64,000 nt of DNA, taken from the NCBI RefSeq assembly GCF_003751085.1, contig NZ_RJJY01000001.1, positions 2,790,001 through 2,854,000 of the forward strand, written 5' to 3'. Both the position numbers and the translations under genes were made by a program. The stretch comes from Micromonospora sp. Llam0 (GTDB lineage Bacteria; Actinomycetota; Actinomycetes; Mycobacteriales; Micromonosporaceae). The notes below the pieces were generated by a model. The model was not told the origin of the DNA. It saw nothing but the letters and a program-made list of their open reading frames with translations, and ran no database searches. Shown here piece by piece: positions 9,219-18,864 of this stretch. Every line of letters begins with the position of its first letter. Position 1 is the stretch's first letter.

Positions 9219-10490
9219 TCAGCTGGGCGGCGATGCATCCCACTCCTTCCGGCCGTGACCGCCGACGCGCAGCACGGTGCCGAGGAGAACCCTCGCCCCC
9301 GCGATGAGATCCGCGGGCCTCGTATCCTCCTCCGGTGCATGGCTGACGCCACCGATGCTGGGCGCGAAGATCATCCCGATAGGCGTGATCGCGGCCATGA
9401 TCTGGGCGTCGTGCCCGGCCCCGCTGGTCAGGTCCATCGCGGGCAGCCCGAGGTCCTTGGCGGTGTCGGAGATGGTCTGCCTGAGTGCCTGGTCCGTCGT
9501 GGCGGGCCGGGAGTGCACCAGCCCGCGGCACTCCGCCCGCAGACCGTAACGTGCGGCGATGGCGGCGATCCGGCGGCGTACGACCGACTCCGCTTCGGCG
9601 AGGCGCCTCTCGCTGGAGTCGCGCAGATCGATGGTCATGTGGGCGCCCCCGGCGATCGTGTTGGCCGAGGCGGGGCTGACCTCGACCCGGCCCACCGTCG
9701 CGACACGGCACAGTCCGAGCCCGGGAAGCTCGCTCACGGCCACGGCGAGATGCGCGGCCCCGAGCAGAGCGTCCGCGCGCTGATCCATCGGGGTCGTCCC
9801 GGCATGGGCCGCCCGGCCGAGGAACTCCGCGCCCAGGACGACCCGGCCGGTGATGGCCTCCACGACGCCGATCGGCGTCCCGGAGGATTCCAGGACCGGT
9901 CCCTGCTCGATGTGCAGTTCCAGATAGCCGGCCAGCGACTGCGGCGCCCAGGCGGCGGTGCCGAGCGCGTCGATGTTCCCGCCGGAGCGGGCCAGCGCCT
10001 CGCGCAGGGAACAGCCGTGGTAGTCGGTGAGCGGGACGGTGCCCGCGTCCAGCGTGCCAGCCAGGACCTGCGACCCCCAGAACGCCTGGGGAAAGAGGGC
10101 ACCCTCCTCGTTGGCGAAGGCGACGGCGATCGGGTCGACCCCCAGATCCAGTCGGTGGCTGGCGACGACCCCCACCGCCTCCAGAGCCGCGACGACGCCG
10201 TACGCGCCGTCGAGCCATCCGCCGTTGACGACCGTGTCGAGGTGCGAGCCGACCAACAGGGCCCGAGCGCACCGACGCGGCCCGGGGCGGCCGATCAGCA
10301 GGTTGCCGCCCGCGTCCGTGCGCGCGACGAGCCCGTCGTCCCGGGACTCGGAGGCGATGTAGTTCGCCGCATCGATGGCTGCCTGGCTGAACCCTGGCCT
10401 GCTGATGCCGCCGCCGGCTTGCCGGCCGATCCGTGACAGGTGCCGTAACCGGCGAAGCAGTCGACCAGGGTCGATGTCGGGTTCGGTCAT
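9219..10490 (-). CDS. M20-family amidohydrolase (N-carbamoyl-amino-acid/allantoate hydrolase type)
   Basis: A 423-residue zinc-dependent amidase of the N-carbamoyl-L-amino-acid hydrolase / allantoate amidohydrolase group. Metal ligands are visible in GSHLDTVVNGGWLDGAYG, in ANEEGALFP and in ELHIEQGPVLE. The dimerisation lid with the GRAAHAGTTPM histidine follows, and SGAGHDAQIMA carries a late ligand histidine. The ATG at 10490 overlaps the NRPS stop by 4 bp, so the two are translationally coupled; the longer frame upstream is not needed. In this place it may remove a carbamoyl or acyl protecting group from a pathway intermediate, or make an unusual amino acid precursor. General ureide catabolism is less likely because of the coupling. 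Confidence 0.85.
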   Translation of the reverse strand: MTEPDIDPGRLLRRLRHLSRIGRQAGGGISRPGFSQAAIDAANYIASESRDDGLVARTDAGGNLLIGRPGPRRCARALLVGSHLDTVVNGGWLDGAYGVVAALEAVGVVASHRLDLGVDPIAVAFANEEGALFPQAFWGSQVLAGTLDAGTVPLTDYHGCSLREALARSGGNIDALGTAAWAPQSLAGYLELHIEQGPVLESSGTPIGVVEAITGRVVLGAEFLGRAAHAGTTPMDQRADALLGAAHLAVAVSELPGLGLCRVATVGRVEVSPASANTIAGGAHMTIDLRDSSERRLAEAESVVRRRIAAIAARYGLRAECRGLVHSRPATTDQALRQTISDTAKDLGLPAMDLTSGAGHDAQIMAAITPIGMIFAPSIGGVSHAPEEDTRPADLIAGARVLLGTVLRVGGHGRKEWDASPPS

Positions 10491-13400
10491 GAGGACGAAC
10501 CCGCCTGCCCGCCCGCCGGCGCGTGGACCGGCCGGCCCGGCGGCGGTTGCATGGCCGCGTGGGTCTGCTCGCACAGGTGCCCGAACGTGCCGGCCGCGCT
10601 CACCAGGCGAATCGCCGTGGCTGTGCTGATGTCCGCCGCGCCGGCGAGGCAGACAGCGAACTGCACTTCGGCGATGGGGTCACCGCTGGGAGGGGTGATC
10701 GGGTCACCGATGCTCGGCGGCGAGCCACCGTAGGCATCGCGCCACGCGAGCGCCACTGCACGCCCGGCGGGGCCGGCAGCCGCCCGCCTCTGCCTGCCGG
10801 TTCCGGCGCCGCAGCGCGCCGGGGCCGGTAGCGCGCCCCGATCGATCTTGCCGTTCGCAGTCAGCGGGATCTTGGGAATCCGGTCGAGGAAACTGGGCAC
10901 CAGGTAATCCGGCAGGACCGTTCCGAGGAAGGTCCAGAGCTCCTCGGGGTCGATCTCGCCGGTGGCCACGTAGTAGCCGGCCAGGGCGAGGTTCTGCCGG
11001 GTCCCGCCGATGCCGCGCACGGCCGCGCCCGTGACCGCCGGATGGCTGGTCATGGCCGCCTCGACCTCGGCTGGTTCGATCCGGTAGCCGCGGATCTTCA
11101 TCTGCCCGTCCTCCCGGCCCAGGAACTCGATCACGCCGCTCGGCAGCCATCGCGCGACGTCGCCGGTGCGGTACATGCGCGCCCCGGGTTCCCCGCTGAA
11201 CACGTCGGGGACGAAGCGCTCGCGCGTCAGCTCGGGTTTGCCGACGTAGCCACGGACGACGCAGACCCCGCCGATGTAGAGGTCGCCCGGCACGCCGACG
11301 GGGACCGGTGCACCCGCCCGGTCCAGGATGTACATCGTGGTGTTCGGGTTGGGCCGACCGATGGGCAGAAGTTCGCCCTCCTCGTCACCGGCGGTGAGAT
11401 AGTCGCTGTTCGCGACCGAGGCCTCGGTCGGACCGTAGTCGTTGAAGATCGGTGTCCAGGGATCCAGACGCCGCCAGCGTCGCAGGGTCCGTACCGGAAA
11501 CGCGTCGGCGCCGACTACCAGCTTCCCCACGAGCCGCCGCGCGTCCTCGGGCGCCAGCAGGTCGCAGAGGGCGTCCAGCTGCCCCGGGGTCAGCTTGAGG
11601 AACGCGAAGGGTGCCAGCTGCCGGAGCCGCTCGGCAATCCCGCGCAGGTCATGGTCCTCCTCTATCATGCTGACCCGCTGTCCCATGAGGAGCGGGACGT
11701 AGAGGTTGGGCACGATCATGTCGAACGCGGGGGACGAGAACACCGCCGCGCCGCCCCGGCCTTCCCCGGCGAACTGCTCCACCCCGAACCGGAGATGGTT
11801 CACCACGCCCCGGTGCGGGACCTCCACCCCCTTCGGGACCCCGGTCGAGCCCGACGTGTAGACCACGTACATCAGGTCGGAGGCGGTGCTGGTGCGGCCG
11901 AGATCACCGGCCGGGAACTGCTCGTTCCGCACGTCGTCGTCGGCGCGCAGCACCGTCCACGGGCCGTCGGGGATCCCGTCCGCGTAGGAGGCGTCGGTCA
12001 GAACCGCGATCGCGCGTGCATCTCTGAGCATGTACGTCAGACGCTCGGCCGGTTGGGCCGCGTCCAGCGGCAGGTATGCCGCCCCCGATTTCAGCACCGC
12101 GAGAAAGTCGACGAGCATCCCCGCGTCGCGCCGCACGCAGACGGCGATCACGGAACCGGGCCGGGCGCCGGTGGCCCGGAGCCGGCGAGCGAGGCGGTTG
12201 GCCCGGCTGTTGACCCGGGCATAGCTCAGGGTGTCCGACGAGTCGGTGACCGCCGGAGCGTCCGGGGTGCGCCGCACCTGCTCCTCGATCAGCTCGTGCA
12301 GTGGACGGCCGAGGTCGTACGGGCGGGTCTGCCCGTTCCAGTCGGACAAGATCAGCTGCCGCTGCCGCGACGAGAGCGCGGACAGGGACTCGTGTGTCTC
12401 CGCGCCCGACAAGCAGTGCCGGAGGGCACGCTCGTGGAGGCCCGCGACGAGGGCGAGCTGAGCCCCGGTGAGACCCGGGCCGGCGGTGAGCCGGAGCCGG
12501 AGGCGCCCGGTGGCCGGACCCCGGAAGAACTCGGCCAGCACCTGCCCCTCGAACGGCGCTCGGCCGTGACCGGCGAGGTCGCCGCCACCGTGGCCACCGG
12601 CGAGGAGAGCGAGGCGGCTGTGCGCGCCGTCGAGCAGATCCGCCTCCACGGACCGCTCGCTGTAGGCGAAGCCGGCATCCACGAGTGACGCGACCCCCAG
12701 CAGCTTCCGCACCCGGCTGTGCGACAGGTGCGCCCAGGCTGTCGCCGCGTCCGCGGCGCGCCGCACCTCGCGGATCAGGGACTCCCAGGTGCCCGGGCGG
12801 ACGGCGATCCTGGCCAGGACGTCCGCGGCCGAGGGGAACTCGGCGCCGATGGCGAGGTCGGCCTTGCCGGTGGCCATCGCGACGGCCTTGGCGTGGGCGG
12901 CGAAAAGGACGTCCGGGACGGCAACGGCGAGGCGGGCCGCCACCGTCTCGACGCGAGCCGCGACATCGCCGGGCAGCGGCACCTCCCACGACAGCGGGTC
13001 CTCGGCCGAGCGATGACCCGGCGGCTCGGTGTCATCGTCGTCCGCAGGCGAGATCCAGAAGTCGGGCGGAGCAGCCGCGAGCCCGTCGAAGGATCCGGCC
13101 CAGGCAGCAACCAGCTCGGCGCTGGGCCGCGCCGAGGGGCCGGGCTGCCCTGCGAGGGCCCCGGCGTTCATGGTTCGGGACGCGGGCAAATTGAGCGTGT
13201 ATCGCTCCAGAATCTCGGCCATCAGCATCCGCTGACCGGTCCGGTCGAGCAGGGCGGGGTGGCTGGCGAGCACGAGACCGAATCCCCCGGCTCCCCGCCG
13301 GACGGCGACGATCCGGGCCAGTGCGGCGCCGTCGAGCGGGAACGGCCGCGCGGCTGTCTCCCGCGACGACGGCGTCTCGCCGTGCCCGTCGTCCGTCCCG

Positions 13401-13660
13401 TCGAGGATGATCAGATCCGGCTGTACGCCGGCCCGCGCGACCAGCGCCGGAGCGGTTCCGGGCCGCAGGTCGAACGTGCTGCGCAGCACGGGGTTGGCGG
13501 CACAGGTCTCCGTGACGACACGCCGGAGCCAGCCGGGGACAAGGCGCAGCCGGCACTCCAGGTAGGCGACGGAGTTGGCCGTGACGCGGCCGGTCTCCAC
13601 GGCCTGCACCAGCGCGACCTGGCGCTCGGACGCAAGTACCAGGGCTGTGGTTCCTTCCAA
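10487..13660 (-). CDS. NRPS: degenerate condensation - adenylation - degenerate carrier
   Basis: A 1057-residue NRPS protein. The N-terminal 430 residues form a condensation-like domain whose active-site motif is degraded to SHPALLD near residue 134 (HHxxxDG expected). The adenylation domain is complete: YTSGSTGVPKG near 603, NDYGPTEAS, YRTGDVARW and PLTANGKIDR. Pocket residues read by eye are D-M-P-K-V-G-D-V-A; the lysine recalls Asp/Asn-type pockets, but no substrate is assigned. The last 60 residues look like a carrier fold whose motif is SGDPIAEV, with proline where the serine should be. I prefer TTG at 13660 because AAAGGAG lies 6 nt upstream; an in-frame start at 13732 is possible. The activated amino acid probably goes to the discrete carrier protein. 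Confidence 0.85.
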   Translation of the reverse strand: MEGTTALVLASERQVALVQAVETGRVTANSVAYLECRLRLVPGWLRRVVTETCAANPVLRSTFDLRPGTAPALVARAGVQPDLIILDGTDDGHGETPSSRETAARPFPLDGAALARIVAVRRGAGGFGLVLASHPALLDRTGQRMLMAEILERYTLNLPASRTMNAGALAGQPGPSARPSAELVAAWAGSFDGLAAAPPDFWISPADDDDTEPPGHRSAEDPLSWEVPLPGDVAARVETVAARLAVAVPDVLFAAHAKAVAMATGKADLAIGAEFPSAADVLARIAVRPGTWESLIREVRRAADAATAWAHLSHSRVRKLLGVASLVDAGFAYSERSVEADLLDGAHSRLALLAGGHGGGDLAGHGRAPFEGQVLAEFFRGPATGRLRLRLTAGPGLTGAQLALVAGLHERALRHCLSGAETHESLSALSSRQRQLILSDWNGQTRPYDLGRPLHELIEEQVRRTPDAPAVTDSSDTLSYARVNSRANRLARRLRATGARPGSVIAVCVRRDAGMLVDFLAVLKSGAAYLPLDAAQPAERLTYMLRDARAIAVLTDASYADGIPDGPWTVLRADDDVRNEQFPAGDLGRTSTASDLMYVVYTSGSTGVPKGVEVPHRGVVNHLRFGVEQFAGEGRGGAAVFSSPAFDMIVPNLYVPLLMGQRVSMIEEDHDLRGIAERLRQLAPFAFLKLTPGQLDALCDLLAPEDARRLVGKLVVGADAFPVRTLRRWRRLDPWTPIFNDYGPTEASVANSDYLTAGDEEGELLPIGRPNPNTTMYILDRAGAPVPVGVPGDLYIGGVCVVRGYVGKPELTRERFVPDVFSGEPGARMYRTGDVARWLPSGVIEFLGREDGQMKIRGYRIEPAEVEAAMTSHPAVTGAAVRGIGGTRQNLALAGYYVATGEIDPEELWTFLGTVLPDYLVPSFLDRIPKIPLTANGKIDRGALPAPARCGAGTGRQRRAAAGPAGRAVALAWRDAYGGSPPSIGDPITPPSGDPIAEVQFAVCLAGAADISTATAIRLVSAAGTFGHLCEQTHAAMQPPPGRPVHAPAGGQAGSSS

Positions 13661-13735
13661 CGCTTGCTCCTTTGTGTCCCAAGCCGTTCCGGAGATGATC
13701 GGTCGAGCCGTGAGCCGCCGGACCGGCGGCACCGT

Positions 13736-14470
13736 TCACCAGTGGCTGGTGTTCTGTCGGTGGGTGACCCACAGGCGGATCAGCCGGTGCTCGGCGATCC
13801 GGTGGCGGTCCCAGTGGATCCCGGTCTGCCCGGCCAGCCATTCGATCAGCGACGCGCGGGCCGGTTCCGGGTCGCCCCACGTCCCGTAGAACTTGTTCCG
13901 GGTGAAGCAGATCGGCCGGAGTCCCTTCCGGAGAACCGCCTCCCACACGGCTGCGGCCGTACCTGGTGTGTGTTCCGCACGAAAGTCGTCGAACACCGCC
14001 ACACCGGTCGGTCGCAGCATCGCCTGCACCGAGTCCACATCCTGTGAAACGTGCTCGTAGAGGTGCGAGGCATCCACGTGCGCGAAACGGCAGGTGCCGC
14101 CGCGCACGTGCTCCAGAACGGTTCTCGTATGCCCCTGCACTATCAGGGGCAATGTCTCGTGGAACCTCAGGTAGTTCTTCTCGAAGGCCGAGCGCAGCAG
14201 GCCGGGATACGTGCCCTCGCACTCCTCACGATTTCCGTCGTCCTGCGCTGGGATCTCGAACAGGTCGCACACCGTGAAGCGGTCGCCGGGGCGCAGGTGG
14301 CGGCCCATGAGAATCGCGCTCTTTCCCAGGTAGACCCCCAGCTCCACCAGGTCGCCCGGCGGCTCGTCGCCCTGGCGTCGCAGGAGCCATGTGAAGAGCA
14401 CCTGGTCGAGCGGGCTGAACCAGCCTTCCACTCCGTCGATGGTGCTTGTCATCGCCATGTCGACATCCAT
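13736..14470 (-). CDS. Class I SAM methyltransferase (TylF/MycF-like, Methyltransf_24)
   Basis: A 244-residue class I methyltransferase of the macrocin O-methyltransferase type. SAM-binding DLVELGVYLGKSA is followed by DRFTVCDLFEI. The FAHVDASHLYEHVSQDVD stretch and the VAVFDDF strand carry the acidic residues that bind a divalent metal in this family. It is squeezed between the two NRPS genes, with one base separating it from the condensation gene and 75 bp before the TTG start of the next. It therefore belongs to the same transcript. It probably O-methylates a sugar, a catechol-like hydroxyl or a peptide hydroxyl of the product. Starts at 14470 (ATG with AGGA upstream) or a few codons later are both possible. 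Confidence 0.82.
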   Translation of the reverse strand: MDVDMAMTSTIDGVEGWFSPLDQVLFTWLLRRQGDEPPGDLVELGVYLGKSAILMGRHLRPGDRFTVCDLFEIPAQDDGNREECEGTYPGLLRSAFEKNYLRFHETLPLIVQGHTRTVLEHVRGGTCRFAHVDASHLYEHVSQDVDSVQAMLRPTGVAVFDDFRAEHTPGTAAAVWEAVLRKGLRPICFTRNKFYGTWGDPEPARASLIEWLAGQTGIHWDRHRIAEHRLIRLWVTHRQNTSHW

Positions 14471-14471
14471 G

Positions 14472-16337
14472 TCAGATCCTAGGTGAGGTCATCTGGAGAG
14501 CACCTTGCGCAGCTATCAGGCGCAGGGGCAGAAGGGTGAGAAGCTGCTGTCGCGTGACCCTGATTCCCGCGCTTTCCAGATCGCGGATGAAAGCCGGAAT
14601 AGCGAGGTAGCGCCCCTCATTCTCGGCGTAGCTGAGATGGAGATCGGGGCGGACGCCGTGGTGGTACCGCTGGAAGGTGCCGGACAGGTGTGCTTCCGCC
14701 GGCGTTGCGAGCACCTCGGCTCTCGCGATGCCATCCCCTTCCGAGGCTCCTTCCTTCCGCCAGTTGTCCAACCGGCCGGGATCCTCCGGAACTCGTGCCG
14801 TCACCAGATACCACCCGGGCAGAACCGGGAGCCTCCCCTCCGCCTGTCGGGCAGCCAGGTGGTCACGGACGTCCTCCGGCCGTGTCCCCGGATCGACCGC
14901 CGCGCACACCACCAGGCCGTGGGTCCGGTCCGGGAACAGCGCGCCATCGCGGATCGAAGGACTGGCCAGCAGGAGATTCCGGAACTCGGAGTGTCTTATC
15001 CACGCACCGTCGTGGTCGAGCCAGTCGCAGGATGGCGGACGCCACACGGGTAGGACCCCCGGCAGTTCGCCGACCAGCGCCTCCGGGTTATCGCAGGCGT
15101 ATGTCAGCAGCTTGTCGAGTCCCCCCAGGATGGTGCGGGCATCCTCTATCGCCAACGTTCCGGATCCGTCGGAGACGGAGACAAAGAGGTTGCCGCGCCC
15201 CATGACCACCTCGATTCCGTCGTGGCCCGACGTGGTCCAGACCACCGATTCCGCCGGCCGGTCGCCGAGCTGATCGACCTTGTCGTCTGAGATGAAGCTG
15301 AACGTCGTCGCACCGTCGGCCAGGTGACACAAACCGGCGGCCACGCGTTCGATGCCGTACTGGCCGGAGGCGAACTGACCGTGCCGCGCCGCAGCGACGA
15401 GGCCCGTCTGGGCGGCCCGCACGACATCGGTGAACTTGAGGTCCGCGCCGATCCGGATCGGAAGCCATCCCGCAGACGAGAGAGTACACACCGACTCGAG
15501 AGAGTCCGGCCTGATCCGGTTGGCCAGCAGCGGTGCTATCAGACAGGACGACCGTCCGCGGGCGTTCGCCAGGGAGACGGCGATGGCGGCCAGCAGGACG
15601 GAGGCCGGGAAACAGCTTTCCCGTGCGGCAACAGTGCGACTCAACGCACCTGTCCGGCGTGACGAGATGCTGGTTTCGTGCCGATGGGAGGCGCTGCCTG
15701 CGGCCGAGGCCAGATTACGGGGAGATTCCCTCAGCATCTGCCGCCAGTGCTGCAGAGCTCTGCGGTTTCTCGACCGGCCCCCCTCGGAGGACTCGAAGAG
15801 AGCCTGATCCCTCGGCTGCCACACCTCACCCGCCTCGGGGTCCGGCTCGCGGGAACAGCCCAGACGGACGAGATCGTCCCGGATCTTCCGGTCCAGCACC
15901 ATGCTGGCGTGCCAGTCGCGGGCGATGTGGTGGACGACGATCGACAGAGACCGGGGTGCTCCGTCCGATGTCGAGATCACCGCGCGAAACGGAAACTCCG
16001 AACTGAGGTCGAAGCCGGCGGCATCGAGCGCGTCTTCCCGATCGGCTTCCGAGATGTCTCTGACCACGATGAGATCGAGGGGAATGCCCGCATGGATCAC
16101 CTGGACCGGATTGCCGTCTTCTCCGATCGGGAACAGGGTGCGGAACACTTCGTACCGCTCCAGACGCCGGACCACGGCCCGCCGGACGGTTTCCACGGAA
16201 ATGCCGTGCGGGATCTCAAACTCCATCGACAGCTTGAGGTACTCCGGCGTCACAGGAAAGTTGGCGACCCAGGGCCAGTGCTGAGCCCACGAAAGGGGAA
16301 CTCGCGCCACGACCTCGGCATCGAATCGACGACTCAT
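14472..16337 (-). CDS. Free condensation protein with remnant adenylation tail and inactive carrier
   Basis: A 621-residue NRPS fragment protein. Residues 1 to about 430 are a condensation domain with HHIARDW at 136-142; both histidines and the aspartate are kept and the final glycine is tryptophan. The rest is not a free tail. Residues near 460-540 resemble the small C-terminal subdomain of adenylation domains, ending in a PEDPGRLDNW stretch where PLTxxGKxDR would stand. The last 60 residues resemble a carrier with ENEGRYLAIPAF where LGGHSLLA is expected, so the serine is lost. It looks like an NRPS module that lost its adenylation core and carrier function. It is the first gene after the StrR-like operator, with AAGGTGG before its ATG, and heads the leftward operon. 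Confidence 0.8.
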   Translation of the reverse strand: MSRRFDAEVVARVPLSWAQHWPWVANFPVTPEYLKLSMEFEIPHGISVETVRRAVVRRLERYEVFRTLFPIGEDGNPVQVIHAGIPLDLIVVRDISEADREDALDAAGFDLSSEFPFRAVISTSDGAPRSLSIVVHHIARDWHASMVLDRKIRDDLVRLGCSREPDPEAGEVWQPRDQALFESSEGGRSRNRRALQHWRQMLRESPRNLASAAGSASHRHETSISSRRTGALSRTVAARESCFPASVLLAAIAVSLANARGRSSCLIAPLLANRIRPDSLESVCTLSSAGWLPIRIGADLKFTDVVRAAQTGLVAAARHGQFASGQYGIERVAAGLCHLADGATTFSFISDDKVDQLGDRPAESVVWTTSGHDGIEVVMGRGNLFVSVSDGSGTLAIEDARTILGGLDKLLTYACDNPEALVGELPGVLPVWRPPSCDWLDHDGAWIRHSEFRNLLLASPSIRDGALFPDRTHGLVVCAAVDPGTRPEDVRDHLAARQAEGRLPVLPGWYLVTARVPEDPGRLDNWRKEGASEGDGIARAEVLATPAEAHLSGTFQRYHHGVRPDLHLSYAENEGRYLAIPAFIRDLESAGIRVTRQQLLTLLPLRLIAAQGALQMTSPRI

Positions 16338-16587
16338 CGGACCACCTTCAGCTCATCATCGGCTCCGGGTACGTGCGGCGTCCACCGGATGACCGGGTGA
16401 CGACCGGGATACCGGGTCTGCCCGGTGGCGCCGAGGTGCGAGGTCTGCTTCCGCCCAGCAGGATCGGCGGACACACCACACAAGAGGTGCCGGTCCCCGA
16501 TGGACCGTGCGACCGCACCCCGAAGCGGTCGATCTTCCCGGACTCGAGAGCGGGTTGCCGGAACGCGTCGGAATCTACGGCCGCGCC

Positions 16588-16620
16588 GTGTGCAACTGCC
16601 AAATTCTGACAGTTGCACAC
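16588..16620. promoter_or_regulatory. StrR-type operator, site 1
   Basis: A perfect inverted repeat: GTGTGCAACTG (16588-16598), an 11-nt spacer, CAGTTGCACAC (16610-16620). StrR-family activators bind GTTCGACTG-N11-CAGTCGAAC, so arm layout and spacer length match the family design with two changed positions. It lies 4 bp after the regulator stop and about 250 bp upstream of the leftward operon start at 16337. A possible leftward -10 (TAGATT) follows. Confidence 0.78.
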
Positions 16621-16624
16621 GGGT

Positions 16625-17713
16625 TCAGGCAATGCCGTCCTCGTGGATCTGCTGCTCCAGCCGAGCGGCGAAGCCCAGCCATTCCCCCGCGTAGGCCTTG
16701 GCCAGCTCAGCAAGAGTGTACAAAGCGTGTGACGGAACGGCCGCCGCCAGTTTGTCCCCGCCCTTCAGCCCGGCGCTGTGCGCGAAAAGCCACTTGAGCA
16801 AGGCGCGTCCCGGTTCGCTGTAGCGCAAAGAAGGGTCATGGCGCAGACTTCGCAGGAGGTCGTTCAGGTCGCGGGTCGGCACGGAAACCAGGTCGTTCCG
16901 GTGTTTTCCCCTCGACCGGGAGCGCGGGAACCTCTGCCGTTCCGGCACCGGGTCGTCACCACGCTGCACCCGCTCACGGACGTCTCGGACCGTGCCCGGA
17001 GACAACCCTGTGGCCTGCGCTATGTCCCGCAGCGAGGCATCCGGCATCGCGGCCAGCATCCGGCTCGCGTTCACCCGGGCGGCCGCGCTGTTCAGCGGGC
17101 GCACACGGCCGTCACGCCCGATGCGGGAGGTGGTCTCGACCTCGTCCGCGGGCGAGGAACGCTGACGGATCGCGGCCACCGTGACCGGGGCCAGCCCGAC
17201 GGCGGAGCCGATCATCCGATCCGAGAGCTGCGGATGGGAGCCGACGATCCGGACCGCGGCGGCCTCCCGATCGGCCTTCGTGAGCGGCAGGCCGTGCTTG
17301 ATGTTGGACCTGACCGCGACGAGGAATGCCTCGCCCGGGTCGCAGTCGCTAAATGTTACCTCCACGGTGGACTCTCCGCGCAGCTGGGTCGCCCGCAGCC
17401 GGTGCATCCCGTCGATGACCTGCATGGTCCGGCGGTGCACGAGAATCGGTGGAAACGGTTGCTCGGACTCGGCCAGAAGGCGCACATGTTCCGGGACCTC
17501 ACCGAGAACTCGCGGTGAGTCAGCGGGCACCAGCGACGCGACTGGGATGCGGCAGGTCTGCACTTCAGACAGATCCTCGGACAATCGAACCTCCCCGTGA
17601 TTGATCCCTGGCAGCCAGCGGGGTGACGCTCGTGCGACCCCCGGTTCCCACCTCCTTCCCTCGGCGCGTGCGATGTCGTGCGCACGGCTGTCGATGGTCG
17701 CCTGGATCCTCAT
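16625..17713 (-). CDS. StrR-family pathway-specific activator (ParB-like DNA-binding)
   Basis: About 362 residues, closely following the StrR/NovG pattern. Features in order are VPADSPRVLGE, the ParB-like VIDGMHRLRATQLRG core, KHGLPLTKADREAAA, a helix-turn-helix around LSDRMIGSAVGLAPVTVAAIR, then RIGRDGRVRPL, a second predicted HTH (SLRDIAQATGLSPGTVRDVR) and PVPERQR. The C-terminal DPSLRYSEPGRALLKWL block is also family-typical. These proteins activate antibiotic gene clusters by binding inverted repeats with 11-nt spacers; three such repeats lie next to this gene. The start is uncertain: ATG 17713 gives a typical length but has a weak ribosome site, and GTG 17794 is the alternative. It is transcribed leftward into the operon it probably controls. 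Confidence 0.92.
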   Translation of the reverse strand: MRIQATIDSRAHDIARAEGRRWEPGVARASPRWLPGINHGEVRLSEDLSEVQTCRIPVASLVPADSPRVLGEVPEHVRLLAESEQPFPPILVHRRTMQVIDGMHRLRATQLRGESTVEVTFSDCDPGEAFLVAVRSNIKHGLPLTKADREAAAVRIVGSHPQLSDRMIGSAVGLAPVTVAAIRQRSSPADEVETTSRIGRDGRVRPLNSAAARVNASRMLAAMPDASLRDIAQATGLSPGTVRDVRERVQRGDDPVPERQRFPRSRSRGKHRNDLVSVPTRDLNDLLRSLRHDPSLRYSEPGRALLKWLFAHSAGLKGGDKLAAAVPSHALYTLAELAKAYAGEWLGFAARLEQQIHEDGIA

Positions 17714-18600
17714 CGACTTGAGGCCAGGACCGACATGTAGCCCGGGGACAGGACCCCGGACGAGTCCGACTGGCTGCTCGGCGCTTCGGGACACGTCGGC
17801 CGGCGTCCGGCGTCGGCATTTCCCTGCGGCTCACCGGCCACGGACGAGAGGAACCGGCCGAAGTAGCGCCCGGAGCTCGGCGGGCTGCGGTACGGTAGCC
17901 CCTTGGAGTGCGTGCACACGCCTGGTCCTTCCCCCTCCCCCGAGGATGATTCACATGGACGCCTGTAGTGCCGGCCCTTCTGTTGCACGCCGATCTGCTG
18001 TTGTACTATCCTCGCAAACCCGCCGCCGTCCGGATGACTTCACCATTGACTCGTGTATCCGGCCTCTGCCGACTCGGACCGGGCAGGCGGGACACCTCGG
18101 CCGCACCTCGTGTTGTCTCTCCGCGCGCCGAGCGACTCGCCCAGCCGACCTATCCCGCTTTCCACGAGCAAGGTGAAATATCGCTGCACGCCACACCCGG
18201 CCCGCAGTCTGAACGACTGAACCAGAGCTGCCACACATGATGTTACTGCCGGAGATCGTTCGATACAAGTCTATATACTTATTCGCCGGGAGCAGGTATC
18301 GGGTACGACGTGGCCGAAGTCCGATGCGGCTGTTGCGGGCAGGTCGACCAGGGTCAGGACCGTCGTTTGTGACCGGCGGGGCAGCGGGGCCTTCGGTACC
18401 CGCCCGGGCGACCCTGACGACGATCGCCCATCGTCTGCCTACGGGCACCTGCGGCCCTGCTCAGGACCCGGTCGGGGGTTGCCGCTGCATGCCCTGCCCG
18501 ACGACCGGCTGGCACAGCCGCGCTCTGCGTACGCCGGGGCGATCGCGGTGACGCGCGAGGACAACGGACGGTGGCAACACCGGTTCAGGAAGGCGACATG

Positions 18601-18628
18601 GGCAACTGCTTGATTCAATCAGTTGAAC
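18601..18628. promoter_or_regulatory. StrR-type operator, site 2
   Basis: GGCAACTG (18601-18608), 11-nt spacer, CAGTTGAAC (18620-18628). The six inner bases of each arm are exact complements, the right arm ends in GAAC like the known StrR consensus, and the spacer equals that of site 1. It lies about 480 bp before the rightward operon. Confidence 0.65.
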
Positions 18629-18864
18629 ACCACGCCGGAGGGGACGCTGCGCCGCCAGCCGATCGGGCGTGGCCCCCTCAGCGGGCCCGGCAGCCCTCGG
18701 ACGCCCGCGTCCCCGCCACCGCCGATCAGCCGCGCCGCGGGCTCCGCAGCCGGTCACCCGGACTCGCCTATTCGTCAGCGACAATCCCGTATCCCAGACC
18801 GGGAACCCAGCGGTGCGAACGGCCACGTCCAGAGCCGGTCGATCATGCGGCGGCGTGGCGTCGA

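Noticed and set aside
12719..14047. 442-codon plus-strand frame over the NRPS and methyltransferase genes
   Set aside because: Shadow of two well-supported minus-strand genes.
17951..18448. 165-codon minus-strand frame in the control region
   Set aside because: No domain, no ribosome site, composition like non-coding GC-rich DNA.
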